A DNA stretch of 64,000 nucleotides, from positions 3,511,799-3,575,798 of the forward strand of contig JAJEKV010000040.1 of assembly GCA_021234155.1 (NCBI GenBank). The letters are read 5' to 3'. The notes beneath the pieces are model-generated. The model was not told the DNA's origin. It did no database searches and saw only the letters and a list, made by a program, of their open reading frames with translations. Source of the stretch: Isoetes taiwanensis. Its lineage: Eukaryota > Streptophyta > Lycopodiopsida > Isoetales > Isoetaceae. How positions within the stretch are numbered: the first letter of the stretch is position 1; each line of letters begins with the position of its first letter. Shown one piece after another: positions 11,481-25,182 of this stretch. Made by a program: the position numbers and the translations under genes.

Positions 11481-12879
11481 CAGCTGGAGAAAGAATACGA
11501 GAGGGAAAGAAACACAGGGCGCACAATGGCGGGATAATCTCGGATTTCAATCTCAGCCCTTCATTTTGGTAGCCAGTAATATCATAGGACTAGGATCAAC
11601 ATCTATACCATTCATCTTTGAGTCAATCTGAACCGCTAAATAAAGACCAATAAGATCAAAGGACTCGGATCAAGATCTGTGCCGTTTATCTCGGCCTTTG
11701 ACAAAAAATCACGCGTATATAAAATATTATTTTATTTTCCACACCTAACAAATTCATTATTTTATAGGAAAATTATAAAAATTCATTATTTTATGGGAAA
11801 ATTATAAAAATACCCATGTATTTTCACAAATTGTTAAAATGCCCCTGTTTGTTAATAATACCCATGTTTGCCCCTGAGACGAATTATTAAAATGCCCCTA
11901 AGCGCAACCTTATCGTCTAAGTACCTTCTGTATTTTTTTTAAGTTTTAACCATTGTTAAGCCATTGAGTTATCACTTATAAACAATGGATACACCAAAAT
12001 GTGCAAATACGTGCACATGCCAGTGGTTCGATCAAGCCCAAGCCTTAAACCTGATAAGCTCCAGGGAACGAAGCACATGCAGCTAAATCATATGCAGCCA
12101 TAACCCAACAAAGAAGAAACCAAAGACTAGTTGCCGCCATCTTGTCTGGTTTGAAAAGGCAGGCGGGGTTTGTGTCTGGAATGGAGCATGTCGGATTGAG
12201 CTGCCTCCAAGCAACCATGCATCTTCAACCGGAACAAAATCCAAAATACAAATTTAAAGCGGTTGTGCATTCGAAATTAAAACTGAGATAAATATTCTGA
12301 ATGAAATCTGAGGCAAGAATACCAATAATGCATGCAACTCCACAACAACAGAAAAACTCAGAACCCCCATGAAACCAAAACCCAGACTCTGGCCACAAAT
12401 GCTTTGCTTGTTCTATTAGAGATGGCTCTAGAAGCCCCGGAAATGTTGTTCTTGTGGTATTAGAGATGGTCTGTAAAATTCCTTTGATCGCTTTGTTCTC
12501 TATTGTCAATTCCTTCGATTGTTGTTTTCTTCATCGCCTCTTGTGTCTAAGAACTTTCAATTCCTTCAATCACTCTAAGCACTATTCATCACTCTTGTGT
12601 TAAGCATAATCATCGCTCCTGCTCCTGTTTCTATGCACTATCCAATTCCTTCAATCGCTCGTGTCTATGCAATGCCCATTTTTTGGATCGATCTTGTTTC
12701 GATTCGATGTCCATTTCAATCTTGTTTCTATGTACTATTTTAGTTCTTGTTTCTTGATAGAAAACTTAGAATGGCGGCAAAGGATGCATGATAAATCCGT
12801 AAATGGTCCTGTGTTCAATAGGAGACCTCATCTTCTTTTCCACCATGGATTGGGACGTTATCGAGCAACAATCGAGCCT
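11481..12879. other. Inside the first CACTA element, nothing recognised
   Basis: Contains two related phrases (about 11,581-11,620 and 11,647-11,690: ggactaggatcaacatct / ggactcggatcaagatct) and simple TTCAATC(G/A)CTC repeats at about 12,480-12,740. No gene support. Confidence 0.4.
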
Positions 12880-14683
12880 AGATGGCATGTTGGAGCCCGC
12901 GTGGCATGTTTAAGCCACCATGGCATGTTTGAGCCTATAGTGGCATGTTTGAGCCTATAGTGGCATCGGGAGCCTTTCTAAGGTCCGTCTCTCGGTGGTC
13001 CCCTCTCCACGAGCCTAGGTGGCATGCCCTCGATCCACCTTGGTATGTTGGAGCCTAGGTGGCATGTTGGGGCCCACATAGCATATTTGAGCCACCTTGG
13101 CATGTTTGAGCCTAGGTGGCATGTTGGAGCCTAGGGTGGCATGTTTGAGCCACCTTGGCATGTTGGAGCCACCTTGGCATGTTTGTGGCATGTTGGAGCC
13201 AGGGTGGCATGTTTGTGCCACCTTGGCATGTTTGAGCCTATATGTGGCATGTTGGAACCTAGGTGGCATGTTTGAGCCACCTTGGCATGTTGGAGCCTAG
13301 GTGGCATGTTGGAACCTAGGTGGCATGTTTGAGCCACCTTGGCATGTTGGAGCCTAGGTGGCATGTTGGAGCCACCTTGTCATGTTGGAGCCTAGGTGGC
13401 ATGTTGGAGCCACCTTGGCATGTTGGAGCCTAGGTGGCATGTTGGAGCCTAGGTGGCATGTTTGAGCCACCTTGGCATGTTTGAGCCTATAGTGGCATGT
13501 TGGAGCCTAGGTGGCATGTTTGAGCCACCTTGGCATGTTTGAGAATGTTGGAGCCTAGGTGGCATGTTTGAGCCACCTTGGCATGTTTGAGCATATATGT
13601 GGCATGTTGGAACCTAGGTGGCATGTTTGAGCCACCTTGGCATGTTGGAGCCTAGGTGGCATGTTGGAGCCTAGGCCGCGTGGCATGTTTGAGCCACCTT
13701 GGCGTGTTTGAGCCACCTTGGCATGTTGGAGCCTAGGTGGCATGTTGGAGGCTAGATGGCATGTTTGAGCACCTTGGCATGTTTGAGCCACCTTGGCATG
13801 TTGGAGCCTAGGTGGCATGTTGGAGCACATGTGGCATGTTTGAGCCACCTTGGCATGTTTGAGCCTAGGTGGCATGTTTGATTGGAGCCTAGAAGGCATG
13901 TTGGAGCCCACGTGCCATGTTTGAGCCACCTTGGCATGTTGGAGCCTAGGTGGCCTTGGAGCCCAGCGTGGCATGTTTGAGCCACCTTGGCATGTTGGAG
14001 CCTAGGTGGCATGTTTGAGTCACCTTGGCATGTTGGAGCCTTGGTGGCATGTTTGAGCCACCTTGGTACGTTGGAGCCTAGGTGGCATGTTGGAGCCCAC
14101 GTGGCATGTTTGAGCCACCTTGGCATGTTGGAGCCTAGGTGGCATGTTGGAGTCCGTGTGGCATGTTCGAGCCATCTTGGCGTCTAGGTGGCATATTGGA
14201 GCCCGTGATGGCATGTTTGAGCCACCTTGGCATGTTTGAACCACCTTTGCATGTTTGAGCCTAGGTGGCATGTTGGAGCCATCTTGGCATGTTGGAGCCT
14301 AGGTGGCATTTTGGAGCCAGCCCCGTGGCATGTTGGAGCCTAGGTGGCATGTTGTGAGCCCCGACTTGGCATGTTGGAGCCCGCGTGGCATGTTTGAGAT
14401 ACCTTGGCATGTTTGAGCCTGGGTGGTATGTTGGAGCCTAGGTGACATGTTTGAGCCACCTTGGCATGTTGGAGCCTAGGTGGCATGTTGGAGCCCACAT
14501 GGCATGTTTGAGCCACCTTGTATTGGAGCCTAGTTGGCATGTTGGAGCCCACGTGGCATGATTGAGCCACCTTGGCATGTTGGAGCCTAGGTGGCATGTT
14601 GGAGTCCACGTGGCATGTTTGAGCCACCTTGCCATGTTAGAGCCACCTTGGCATGTTAAAGTGGGTGTGGCATGTTTGAGTCC
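12880..14683. repeat. Minisatellite array of 19-bp units
   Basis: About 95 units of a 19-bp repeat in two alternating flavours, GGCATGTTGGAGCCTAGGT and GGCATGTTTGAGCCACCTT, giving a 38-bp higher-order unit. Some units are shortened or carry substitutions (for example CCCACGT or CCCGCGT in place of CTAGGT). GCCACCT in one flavour and AGGTGGC across the next junction are inverted, so single strands can fold into many short hairpins. Frames on both strands stay open for up to 139 codons because three units equal 19 codons and the unit lacks stop codons in those frames; these are not taken as genes. Confidence 0.97.
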
Positions 14684-14862
14684 TTCAAGAAATGCCTATA
14701 TGATGCCAACCCAGTGTCCATCTTTGGTTCTTCATATCAATGTGTCTTCTACAAGTTGCCAAGTGACGGATGTCTTCAAGTTTCACTTTCTAGAAGCTCA
14801 CACACACACACACATGTATGAAGCCAAATGCCAGTGAAGAGTGTCAATTTGTAATGGCATGC

Positions 14863-15194
14863 AGACAACTTGGTCATACATGGATTCTTAGAAAACCATA
14901 AAAAACCACCCCTAAAAAAAAAACACTACCTTAAAAAACAACACCTTAGAAAAAACATCCCTTCAAAAAACCATATCGCCTGAGAAAACAACACATCTTT
15001 AAAAAAGAAACTACGCCTCCTTAAGAAACCACACAAAAAAACTACGGCTCCCTAAGAAAAACTACAGCATATCCTTGAAAAACCACGCCCCCGTATAACT
15101 ACGTATAGTTTTTTTTTTAAATCTTCAAAAAAACAACCCGTAGTGTGTTTTTACTGTTGTTTTCAACCGTGGAACAAATTTTGGGGTTGTAGTG
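14863..15194. repeat. Right subterminal repeats of the first CACTA element
   Basis: A-rich units of the form AAAAAACCAC / AAAAAACTACG / AAAACAACACC recur roughly every 15-25 bp, in the opposite sense to the left end. A homologous stretch beginning acaacttggtcatacat occurs in reverse orientation at 33,298-33,408, showing that this end belongs to a repeated family. Confidence 0.65.
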
Positions 15195-16193
15195 CAATTA
15201 GAAGCAGCCATATTGTTCATCTAGTTTTCCATTTCAGAAACCTGGTAAGCACTCAACGGCCCAGCATTTAGATGGCAGTTTAACCAGCAAATATTCTACT
15301 TATATGACTTTTAAAACTTGCACTAGAACTTGAAAGGCCGATTCTTGCTTGGCTGTGCTTGGATTTTTGCAGCTCGGGTGCCTCTGACAGATGGATGAAA
15401 CGGAAACCCCAAATAGGGTTTATATCAGATTTCAAAGGAGTCTTAAGTGTCTTGAATGACAGAAAACTTTGGAGCCTAGAGCCCCTTGATATTTTAGAAT
15501 AAGCTGAGTCCTCGTAAAAATTCTTGGGCCATGGTATATACTCATTGAAGCAAAGAGGATTGGATTTTCCAGAAGATTGAAGGTATTATTCTGAGTTTTT
15601 TTTGTTGTTGTTATGAACATGGAATGGGTTCGAGATGGATGGAATGGGGAGTACCGTCGCAGTGCAAGCCGACCAGAGCAGTTAGCCGATTGCTTTCAAA
15701 AGTTTGTAAAAACTTGTTTCTCAATTGATTGTTTGTAAAAGTTGAGCTTCGAGTCTGTTTCAGTAACAGTTGCTTTCATGAAAAAATCTGGAGAGAGTAA
15801 TGTCTCTTTGGAGCTTATAGCTTTTCAAATTCAAAGCTTTGTGATTAGCCTTCCAAGAAGACCTATGAACTCGGTGTATCCTTTCTGACTGTTATGAATT
15901 CACACCTTCAAGACCCATGATAACTCAGCTACATTTGGTTTCCCTCATAAGAGCATTTGTATGGTGAGTTTCTTACAAGGAGTTTGAGCAACTTCAGTTG
16001 GCTTGGTTTTCGTCATGTGCCATTACTATTTGAGCTTTGATGTGTGCTCCATTGGTCTTGTACGACTACGTCCTTCTGGTTCATAACATTTAAACATGCA
16101 GGCTATTTATTGTTCATAATACTAGATATTGTTCACAGATAATGTGACAAAAAAACTCATTCTTTATATCCCTTATATATACAAGAAATTTAT
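15195..16193. other. No gene recognised
   Basis: Plain intergenic sequence; the only open frame of note (15,432-15,620, minus) has no features. Confidence 0.45.
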
Positions 16194-16215
16194 CGCGGCG
16201 GCCAAGGCCGCCGCG
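16194..16215. repeat. Perfect GC-rich palindrome
   Basis: Arms CGCGGCGGCC and GGCCGCCGCG are separated by AA, a perfect 10-bp stem in strongly AT-rich surroundings. It could be a hairpin, a methylation target or the joined ends of an excised element; the sequence does not decide. Confidence 0.9.
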
Positions 16216-16588
16216 AACATTTCTCTTCCCCGGCTCCTCTCTATTTCATAAAGTGAGTGTTGTAAGCATTTCCTCCACGAGACTGACTAAATGAAGTTTG
16301 ATACAAATGCACATGAATCAAATGATAATTGTCATGACTGAGGGGTTAATGACCTCTATAAACTTAAAATCCTGAATCATGTTTTCTTATTGAAGCATGT
16401 TTTCTTATTGAAGCTGGACAGTGCGCATTGGGTTGTCATGCCCTTACAGATTTTGTATTTGTGTTGGGGTCAAATAATAGGGCAATAGTAGGCTTGAAGC
16501 GTTATGTTAGCCAAAGGTAGCAACTAACATGGGATTCAATAATCTAGCATGTAGATGACGAATCGTTACCAACGTTAAAATAGGCTCC

Positions 16589-16800
16589 CAAAGGGTTTTA
16601 TATCCCTTATTAAAGACCAAGAATGCCATGCTATGTATAGAGAAGGCCAAAATGACTAAGAGGGGTAACCAATCGAGATCATTTTTTTAGACCCAATGGG
16701 TTTTATATCCCTTATTAAAGACCAAAAGAATGCCATGCTATGTATAGAGAAGGCCAAAATGACTAAGAGGGGTAACCAATCGGAGATCATTTTAGACCCA
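16589..16800. repeat. Tandem duplication, about 105-bp period
   Basis: The segment beginning GGGTTTTATATCCCTTATTA (16,593) and ending atcattt...tagaccca is repeated directly at 16,697-16,800, with a few small indels. It is a recent duplication. Confidence 0.95.
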
Positions 16801-16857
16801 CCATTGGTATGCAACATTGAGGTGCAAATCACTACAAAACCATAGTTTGCTTTTACT

Positions 16858-17090
16858 TGTTGGATTTGCCTAGCATCAAAGATAAGAGGATGTTCTTAAA
16901 TGGCTTTGGATTTGCCTAGCAATCATCAAAGCTAAGAGGATGTTCTTAAATGATAAAGGGCTAATGTGTCCATTGGATCTCCTAGGATATGTCTCTAGTA
17001 CATGTTAATTTACTCTTTGTTTCAAAACCGTGGTTTGATTTTACTTGCTAGGTTTGCCTAAGCTTTCCAAAGCTAAGAGGATGCTCTTAG
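16858..17090. repeat. Three degenerate direct repeats
   Basis: GATTTGCCTAGCA...AAGAGGATGTTCTTAAATG occurs at about 16,864 and 16,909, and a diverged form at about 17,051 (ggtttgcctaagc...aagaggatgctcttag). Confidence 0.8.
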
Positions 17091-19665
<2,575 letters not shown>

Positions 19666-21055
19666 AATTATATAAGTGTACCAAATGTATCTAGAGATTT
19701 TGGTGTGTCGCCTAGACCGGCCCGGATCTGGAGATCCGGCCCCGTGTGGAAACCACCTCAATCCACCCCAGTGTACCAAATAAGCCACCTCAAATGACCC
19801 CTTTATTTGGGGCTTTTGATCCAATGGACGTCGGTTTGGAGGAATTAAATTGGGGCTTTTAATCGGGGCCATTCGAGCGTGAGCATTTAATTCAAGATGT
19901 TGATAAAAGTTAATGAAATTAAATGGCATTTTGAGGTGGCAGACAATTTTAATGAGGCATTAATTATAATTAATTACGTGGCGGTAGGGCATCTCCCTTC
20001 AATCCGTTTCTTCTTACGCCTTGGTTGCACCGATTTCCTTGAGCTTCTCGAATGAGAGCTCTTGGTGACTCCATTACGGAGGCGAGGAGGTTTGTATGGA
20101 GGGCCTTATTAGCCAATTAAAGCACTCAAGATTTGGGTGCCTATGTTCCGTGTCTCTGGCGGGCACTGTTAAGCACCACCTACCTTTCGGCACCGGTAAG
20201 ATGTGTTGGGCGGATGGGAAAAGAATACGCTAAGGGTTTGCTTCACTGACTTTTGTGGCGCCGGATTTGTATTCAAGGTGCCCATTCTTTTTCTTGCTTT
20301 TGCTCTTTGTTTGAAAGCAAAATGTGTGTCTTTTCGTGGATTCGACTTTCGAGAGCGCCTTTCCTTGGATTTTGCTTTCGGTCGTTGAATTTAACATATA
20401 AGATATCACGAGCTTTTCTTTCAAGATTTTTTTCAAAGTATGGAAACTCTTGTGGTCCAAACCGGTCTAGCAGCGATAGATAATCTTCCGTGACTTTGTC
20501 TTTGAGATGTGACCGTGTACTTATGTGTTGTTTTAAGGAGTTAACTGATGTCATATTTCTATGGGTTTTTTTGAAGGAGCGGAGGCGTTGGAACTCCGGC
20601 GAGATCCATAGCGGAGCAAGATTCTCTGGGCAAATCTTGGTCTATTTTTGACCCAAAAGGAGTCGATGCATCCCTGTCTCTGCCATTCTCTTTGCAATCT
20701 GCTTCATCCTTGAAATATGCCCACACTGAAATCACCTTCTAGTTTTTGTTGCCCACATCCATTATTTGCTATCTGCTACGTTATGATAATTTCATGTTAG
20801 AAATGCCAAAAGTCCGTGGACTGCAAAGGCGTTGTAAGTATTCGTGTTTGCATCTTTGGAATTTCAGGGGGGCATCGCATAGAAGAGAAGAACATCAGGG
20901 ATCCCACCTGTGGTTCTTTAATGGAGGTAAAGACTAGTAGCTGTGCTTAATCTGCATTGTAGCTAGTTAGTTGTGAATTAGTTGAACTATTGGCGGGGCT
21001 TACTTGAGCAATCTGCACCATTTTATTAATTTGTGGCTGTCTTTGGAATTGAGGT
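19666..21055. other. No gene recognised
   Basis: Open frames at 20,203-20,554 overlap on both strands and have no family features. The part from about 20,860 may hold the promoter or 5' part of the small subunit gene fragment that follows, but no start codon in a matching frame is found. Confidence 0.35.
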
Positions 21056-21400
21056 GTGAACACTTCCGCTGTATCTCCTTCCACGTTTAGATCGTCCCCA
21101 TCAGTGCATCCCTTTGCTGGAAATCTTATTTCAATTCAAAGCCCTCGGATTGAAGCAAAAAAACTGTCCAGAATGTGAGCAGGTAAGTTTTATTTCTTCT
21201 TTTGAGCTTCTGGTTCTTCATTTTCTTTCCGTATTCTGGGTTCCCATTTTATGTTGATCCTCCTGCAGACTATGAATCCGCTTACCAATCAGAGATTTGA
21301 AACTTTGTCTTATGTTCCTCCACTTTCTTCTGATTCTATTGCGAAGGAGATTGACTATATGATTTCCAAGGGCTGGATCCCCTGTCTCGAGTTTGACAAG
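21056..21400 (+). pseudogene. rbcS: RuBisCO small subunit gene fragment (transit region plus exon 2)
   Basis: Nuclear rbcS encodes the small subunit that caps the RuBisCO octamer in the stroma. The exon at 21269-21400 has AG before and GT after it and encodes 44 residues, including FETLSYVPPL and KEIDYMISKGWIPCLEFD, the hallmark N-terminal third of the mature protein. Its end falls at the conserved second intron site of plant rbcS. Upstream, 21056-21182 reads as a Ser/Pro/Thr-rich, acid-poor stretch (NTSAVSPSTFRSSPSVHPFA) like a transit peptide and ends in a canonical GTAAGT donor. However, it hits a TGA (21176-21178) and is one base out of phase with the next exon; loss of one base from the seven-A run near 21,156 would repair both. 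The third exon (GYYDGRYWTMWKLPMFGC region) is not found in the following 4 kb, and an in-frame stop lies at 21050. I call it a broken fragment; an assembly error is the main alternative for the frameshift but not for the missing exon. Confidence 0.75.
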
Positions 21401-22555
21401 GTAATATAAATATTGGGAGATGAAAGTTGCATTTTTCTTTTTTCATTGGGTTAGTGGATGGCATAAGATCTCGCAGCTAGATTCGCAAAACTCTTATTTA
21501 ATAAAAATCCAAACTCTTTCTAGACGCAGTGTCTTGAAGTTGGAAGTGTTTTTTGCTGCATTGTTCTCATTAATGTCCTTGTCAAACTCTCAAGGTATGC
21601 ATGCAATGAGATTGAGCAATAGCATTAACTAGTGATCATTGGCGTTCAGAGGTTTTATAATCTTGAATTCACGATTTGCTCTTGGAGCATTGAAACCAGC
21701 TGGTTTCTGACTATCAAGGTATGGGCTTCCAAGCGGCAGGTTTCCTTCTGTTTGTAAATCCGGAAATGTTTGCATGTGCTTTCCTTCGATGCATTTTGAC
21801 TATGGCAGCTTCCCTGAATGCTTTGCAGGCTTGAAGCTTTTCAAAGAACTAAATATATAAGGTTAAGACTTAGCGATTGGGTGCAGGATGAGACCCGTTT
21901 CCATGATCATCATGATCGGATTTTGGGGCTTGTGCGTACTCACATATACCAGATCATGAGAATGTTTGTTTCTTGGCATGGCGCTGCCTGTATCGCATCA
22001 TCGGTCTCATGTTGCAGACTTGGAGTGGACTTGGATTGGGTTGCATTTGGGATTTCACAGGTTTAACACAACTGGATCCGATTGCTCTATCACTATAGGC
22101 CTACCCATTACTTAGGCAATTTGCTCAAATATTTCAATGTTACATGGCTTCTGTTCCCATTATAATATTCCTAAAGATTTTGGTTGTATTTTCTTTTGTA
22201 GGTCATATAGAATGTGGACTGTCCATGTTAAACAAAAGTCAAATGTGCAGTTCTCTTATTTGGAGCAAATGTGTTGGTTCTACTTCTGTGGAGTAGATTT
22301 GGTTCTATTTTGTAACACACATAAAACCACTTTGTGATCAACTTGTTGAGAGAGCTAGCAGAGTAAGATTTCTATGATTTGTCTTTTTATACAAATATTG
22401 ATATTGTTAGTAACCATTTTAAGTTCATGCTATAGTGCACGGTGATGGAAGACCAATGGCATCAAAAATCTGGAAGCATGCCATTATTCTCGTTGGTCTT
22501 TACTTCCATCATTACACGAATTATCCTTGGGACACAACACAAAGTTTTCGTAAGA
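21401..22555. other. No gene recognised
   Basis: A coding-like patch at about 21,830-21,885 (LEAFQRTKYIRLRLSDWVQ, preceded by an AG acceptor) is noted, but I cannot assign it. The remainder shows nothing. Confidence 0.3.
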
Positions 22556-23190
22556 TTTCATAAGCATGGGCGGTTTGGGATAGTTCTAATTACAGCCATC
22601 TTGCCAGTTAAACAATGCTAGGTTTTTGTGTGAATATCGTGATCGGTTTCGACAAATAGTTAACCAGGGCGTTACTTTGGATGCATTTAAGATTTTTAAA
22701 TTTGTTTTATGCCTAGCCACAAAGATGCATGTTTTCCTTTAGGTTGACATGTGTATTCAAGGGATTGTCTTAAAAGCTGTTACCTATAGAAAAAGCTCCC
22801 TTGACTTTATGCATTATGATGGATGAAAAAGATTCTTTATTGTTATTGGGCTTAGCATTGGTTTTGGAAGTGATTCTAGGAACATCTCATCTTCACTTCA
22901 AAGAAAGGCTTGCTACGCTAGAAGGGAGGGTCAATCAGCTGGCTGCAGAATTAAAAGGAGACTAGAGAAATAATTCAGGTTGCCAAATCCTTCAAAAGAT
23001 ATTCTTTCTGACATTCAGATGAAACTTTCTAGCATTGAGAAATTCTTGTGCACAAAACTAGGTGAGTCTGTATCGAGCCTGATAATTAACCAAGGACTAG
23101 ATGATGAAGAATTTACTTTTAACCGAGGATTAAACAATGCTAAAAGCAATGCAAAGGCTACTGACGGAAATGAATTACCAGGTTATTTGT
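22556..23190 (+). repeat. Duplicated block, copy 1, with exon-like content
   Basis: Starts near TTCATAAGCATGGGCGGTTT and ends near aatgaattaccaggtta. It is present again at 24,579-25,182. It contains coding-like pieces: ERLATLEGRVNQLAAELK (about 22,903-22,960), with leucines in a coiled-coil-like spacing, and DIQMKLSSIEKFLCTKL (about 23,009-23,060), which is followed by a good GTGAGT donor. The two pieces are in different frames. I do not recognise the protein. Confidence 0.75.
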
Positions 23191-24578
23191 TGCTTGGTAG
23201 TCTTAGTCACTCTGCTTTAACTTCCAGATAATTTACGATTCCCTTATAGATTGTGCTTGTTGTTTTGACTTAGAACATTCTCCTGATATGTTTACTTGCA
23301 GGGGAGGCCTTTCCAGTGGGAATGGAATAATTGATCGAGCTGCGGATGCAATGCAATGAAGGAAGCATGCCACTTTGTTTTGTTTCGTATATAGTTGTGT
23401 GAATTACCAAGTACATGTGCCAAAATTAGGTGTGCAAAATATTATGCTTGGGTGGAGAATCATTCTACCCATTTCTTTGGGTTTTAGAATGCTGTTCAAC
23501 TATTTTTGATGTGAGCAAGATTGGCTAGATGCTATTTTCTATGGGAAAACTATTCATGCCATAAGATATGAAGTGGTGGTGTGCACGTTATTACAGTGCG
23601 ACCGGGTATTTGAAAGGAGATATGGTGTTGTATACGCCTCCTCTCATCGAAATGTAGTCTCATCGAAATGTAGTCTCATGGACTACAATGTTGGTTGCAT
23701 ATGTCCACTATGGATGCTTGGTAGGGGCACCGCATATTGTTTGATGAAATGCCTCGGAAGGATCTTTTTTACATTTGCGTGGAGTACCATTGCATATGCC
23801 AGGGAATGGGTCCCTACACCAAGCTCTACAATTATTGGAACAAATGATCTTGATTGGCCTTGCTCCCCGAATGTAATCTGAAGCCATAGTTCAAGTTAAG
23901 AAGGTACATGCGTTTATTAAGAAGGACAATTTAAATCTAGATGTTGAACTGGGGAACGGTCTCACAACGTTGTATGTTAAGGGTGGACAAATTCAAAGTC
24001 TTGAGAGTTGCTATTTTACAAAATGGATATACGAGATGTGGTTTTATGGGTTGCCTTGATTCAAGCATACAAACTTTGTAGTTATTATGATGCGGCCTTT
24101 TGGCATTTTCAACAAATGCAACTTACAGGGCCATGAACCAAATACGATAGCATTACATGATCAGAATGGATGTGTGTACTTGGTTGGGATCCTTAGCTCA
24201 AGATAAATGGATCCACAACATGTTGCACGCGTAAGTTGTGCATTAGTTATGAACTTGGATTGACATGGCATGCGAGCAATTAAATCTATCATTATGCAAA
24301 GATTACGGAATGGTGGAAGGACGGATTATTGGTGGTCGAAGTTTCTATTGGGTATGTTTTCTATTTGTTGAGTGTTCTTATAGATTCTTTTCCTTTTCAG
24401 AGATGGTTATTTTTCTTATGTTTTTACGGCGAAGCTTTGCGGTGAGCTAATAGTAGTTACACTAATTAAAGATGACTTGAACCTTTGTAATTTGTGCTCT
24501 ATCTTTCTCTCGTCGGCAAATATTAACTCCATCACCCTTGAGGCCATTACATATCAGTTATTCCCTTCCGGATGTTGT
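23191..24578. other. No gene recognised
   Basis: A 102-residue open frame (23,573-23,881) lacks any feature that would support it. A short direct repeat (ctcatcgaaatgtagt, 23,642-23,677) is present. Confidence 0.35.
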
Positions 24579-25182
24579 ATTTCATAAGCATGGGCGGTTT
24601 AGGATGGTTATAATTAAGCCCATCTTTGCCGATTAAACAATACTAGGTATTTGTGTGAATATGTGTGATGGGTTCACGATAAATAGTCAAAAGCGGGCGT
24701 GCTGGATGCTTTAAGATTTTAAATTTGTTTGTACTAGCCACAAAGATGCATGTTTTTCCTTTAGGTTGACATATGTGTATTCAAGGGATTGTCTTAGCAT
24801 TACCTATACAAAAGATCGCACTGTCACAATATGATGGATGCAAGATTCTTTTATTGTTGGTAGGCAGCATTGGTTTTGGAAGTGATTAGAGACATCTCAT
24901 CTTCACTTCAAGAAAGGCTTGCTCTGTTAGAAGGGAGGTCAATCGGTAACGAGAATTAAAGGAGACTAGAGGAAATAGATTCAGGTTGCCAATCCTTCCA
25001 AAAGATATTCTTCGACATTCCGGATGAAACTTTACAGCATTGAGAAATTCATGTGCACAAAGCCTAGGTGAGTACGTATCGGCTGATAATTCAACCAGGA
25101 CTAGTTAATGGAAGCATGCTTTTAACCGAGGATTAAACAATGCTAAAAGCAATGCAAAGACAGCGAAATGGTACGGGTTATT
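24579..25182 (+). repeat. Duplicated block, copy 2
   Basis: Same order and orientation as 22,556-23,190, offset by about 2.02 kb, with many one- to five-base gaps and substitutions. The coiled-coil-like frame is less well kept than in copy 1 (glycine-arginine region ends in a frame shift). Confidence 0.8.

Larger units (their letters stand above)
9909..15194. mobile_element. Probable non-autonomous CACTA (En/Spm-type) transposon
   Basis: The left end reads CACTAACCCCAAAATCTGC (9909 on). The reverse complement of the right end reads CACTACAACCCCAAAATT (from 15194 inward). Both open with CACTA and share ACCCCAAAAT. Each end carries short subterminal motifs in opposite orientation, as CACTA elements do: GTAGTTTTT / GTGGTTTTT units at about 9,935-10,300 and AAAAACCAC / AAAAACTAC units at about 14,890-15,110. 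No transposase-like frame is present; the inside is a 34-bp GC-rich repeat (11.26 kb), AT-rich spacer and a 1.8-kb minisatellite. The 3 bp beside each end (ACA and CAA) do not match, and the left end lacks two bases relative to the right, so either the left end has decayed or the true limit is slightly different. Confidence 0.6.

Noticed and set aside
11086-11524. Three overlapping minus-strand frames of 103-123 codons
   Set aside because: They arise from the 34-bp GC-rich repeat; three overlapping frames open at once is the mark of a repeat, not a gene.
13015-14635. Long open frames on both strands giving repetitive peptides
   Set aside because: They are by-products of a 19-bp tandem repeat lacking stops in several frames; no start context, exon structure or codon bias supports translation.
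12880-14683. CRISPR array
   Set aside because: Repeats are contiguous without unique spacers and the genome is eukaryotic.
9906-15197. Matching 3-bp target duplication for the first CACTA element
   Set aside because: Flanks ACA and CAA do not match at the ends as read; the left end also lacks two bases, so no duplication is claimed.
22201-22260. RSYRMWTVHV as a diverged third exon of the RuBisCO small subunit
   Set aside because: Resemblance to the conserved RYWTMWKLPM segment is limited to a few residues, and the following sequence does not match the family.
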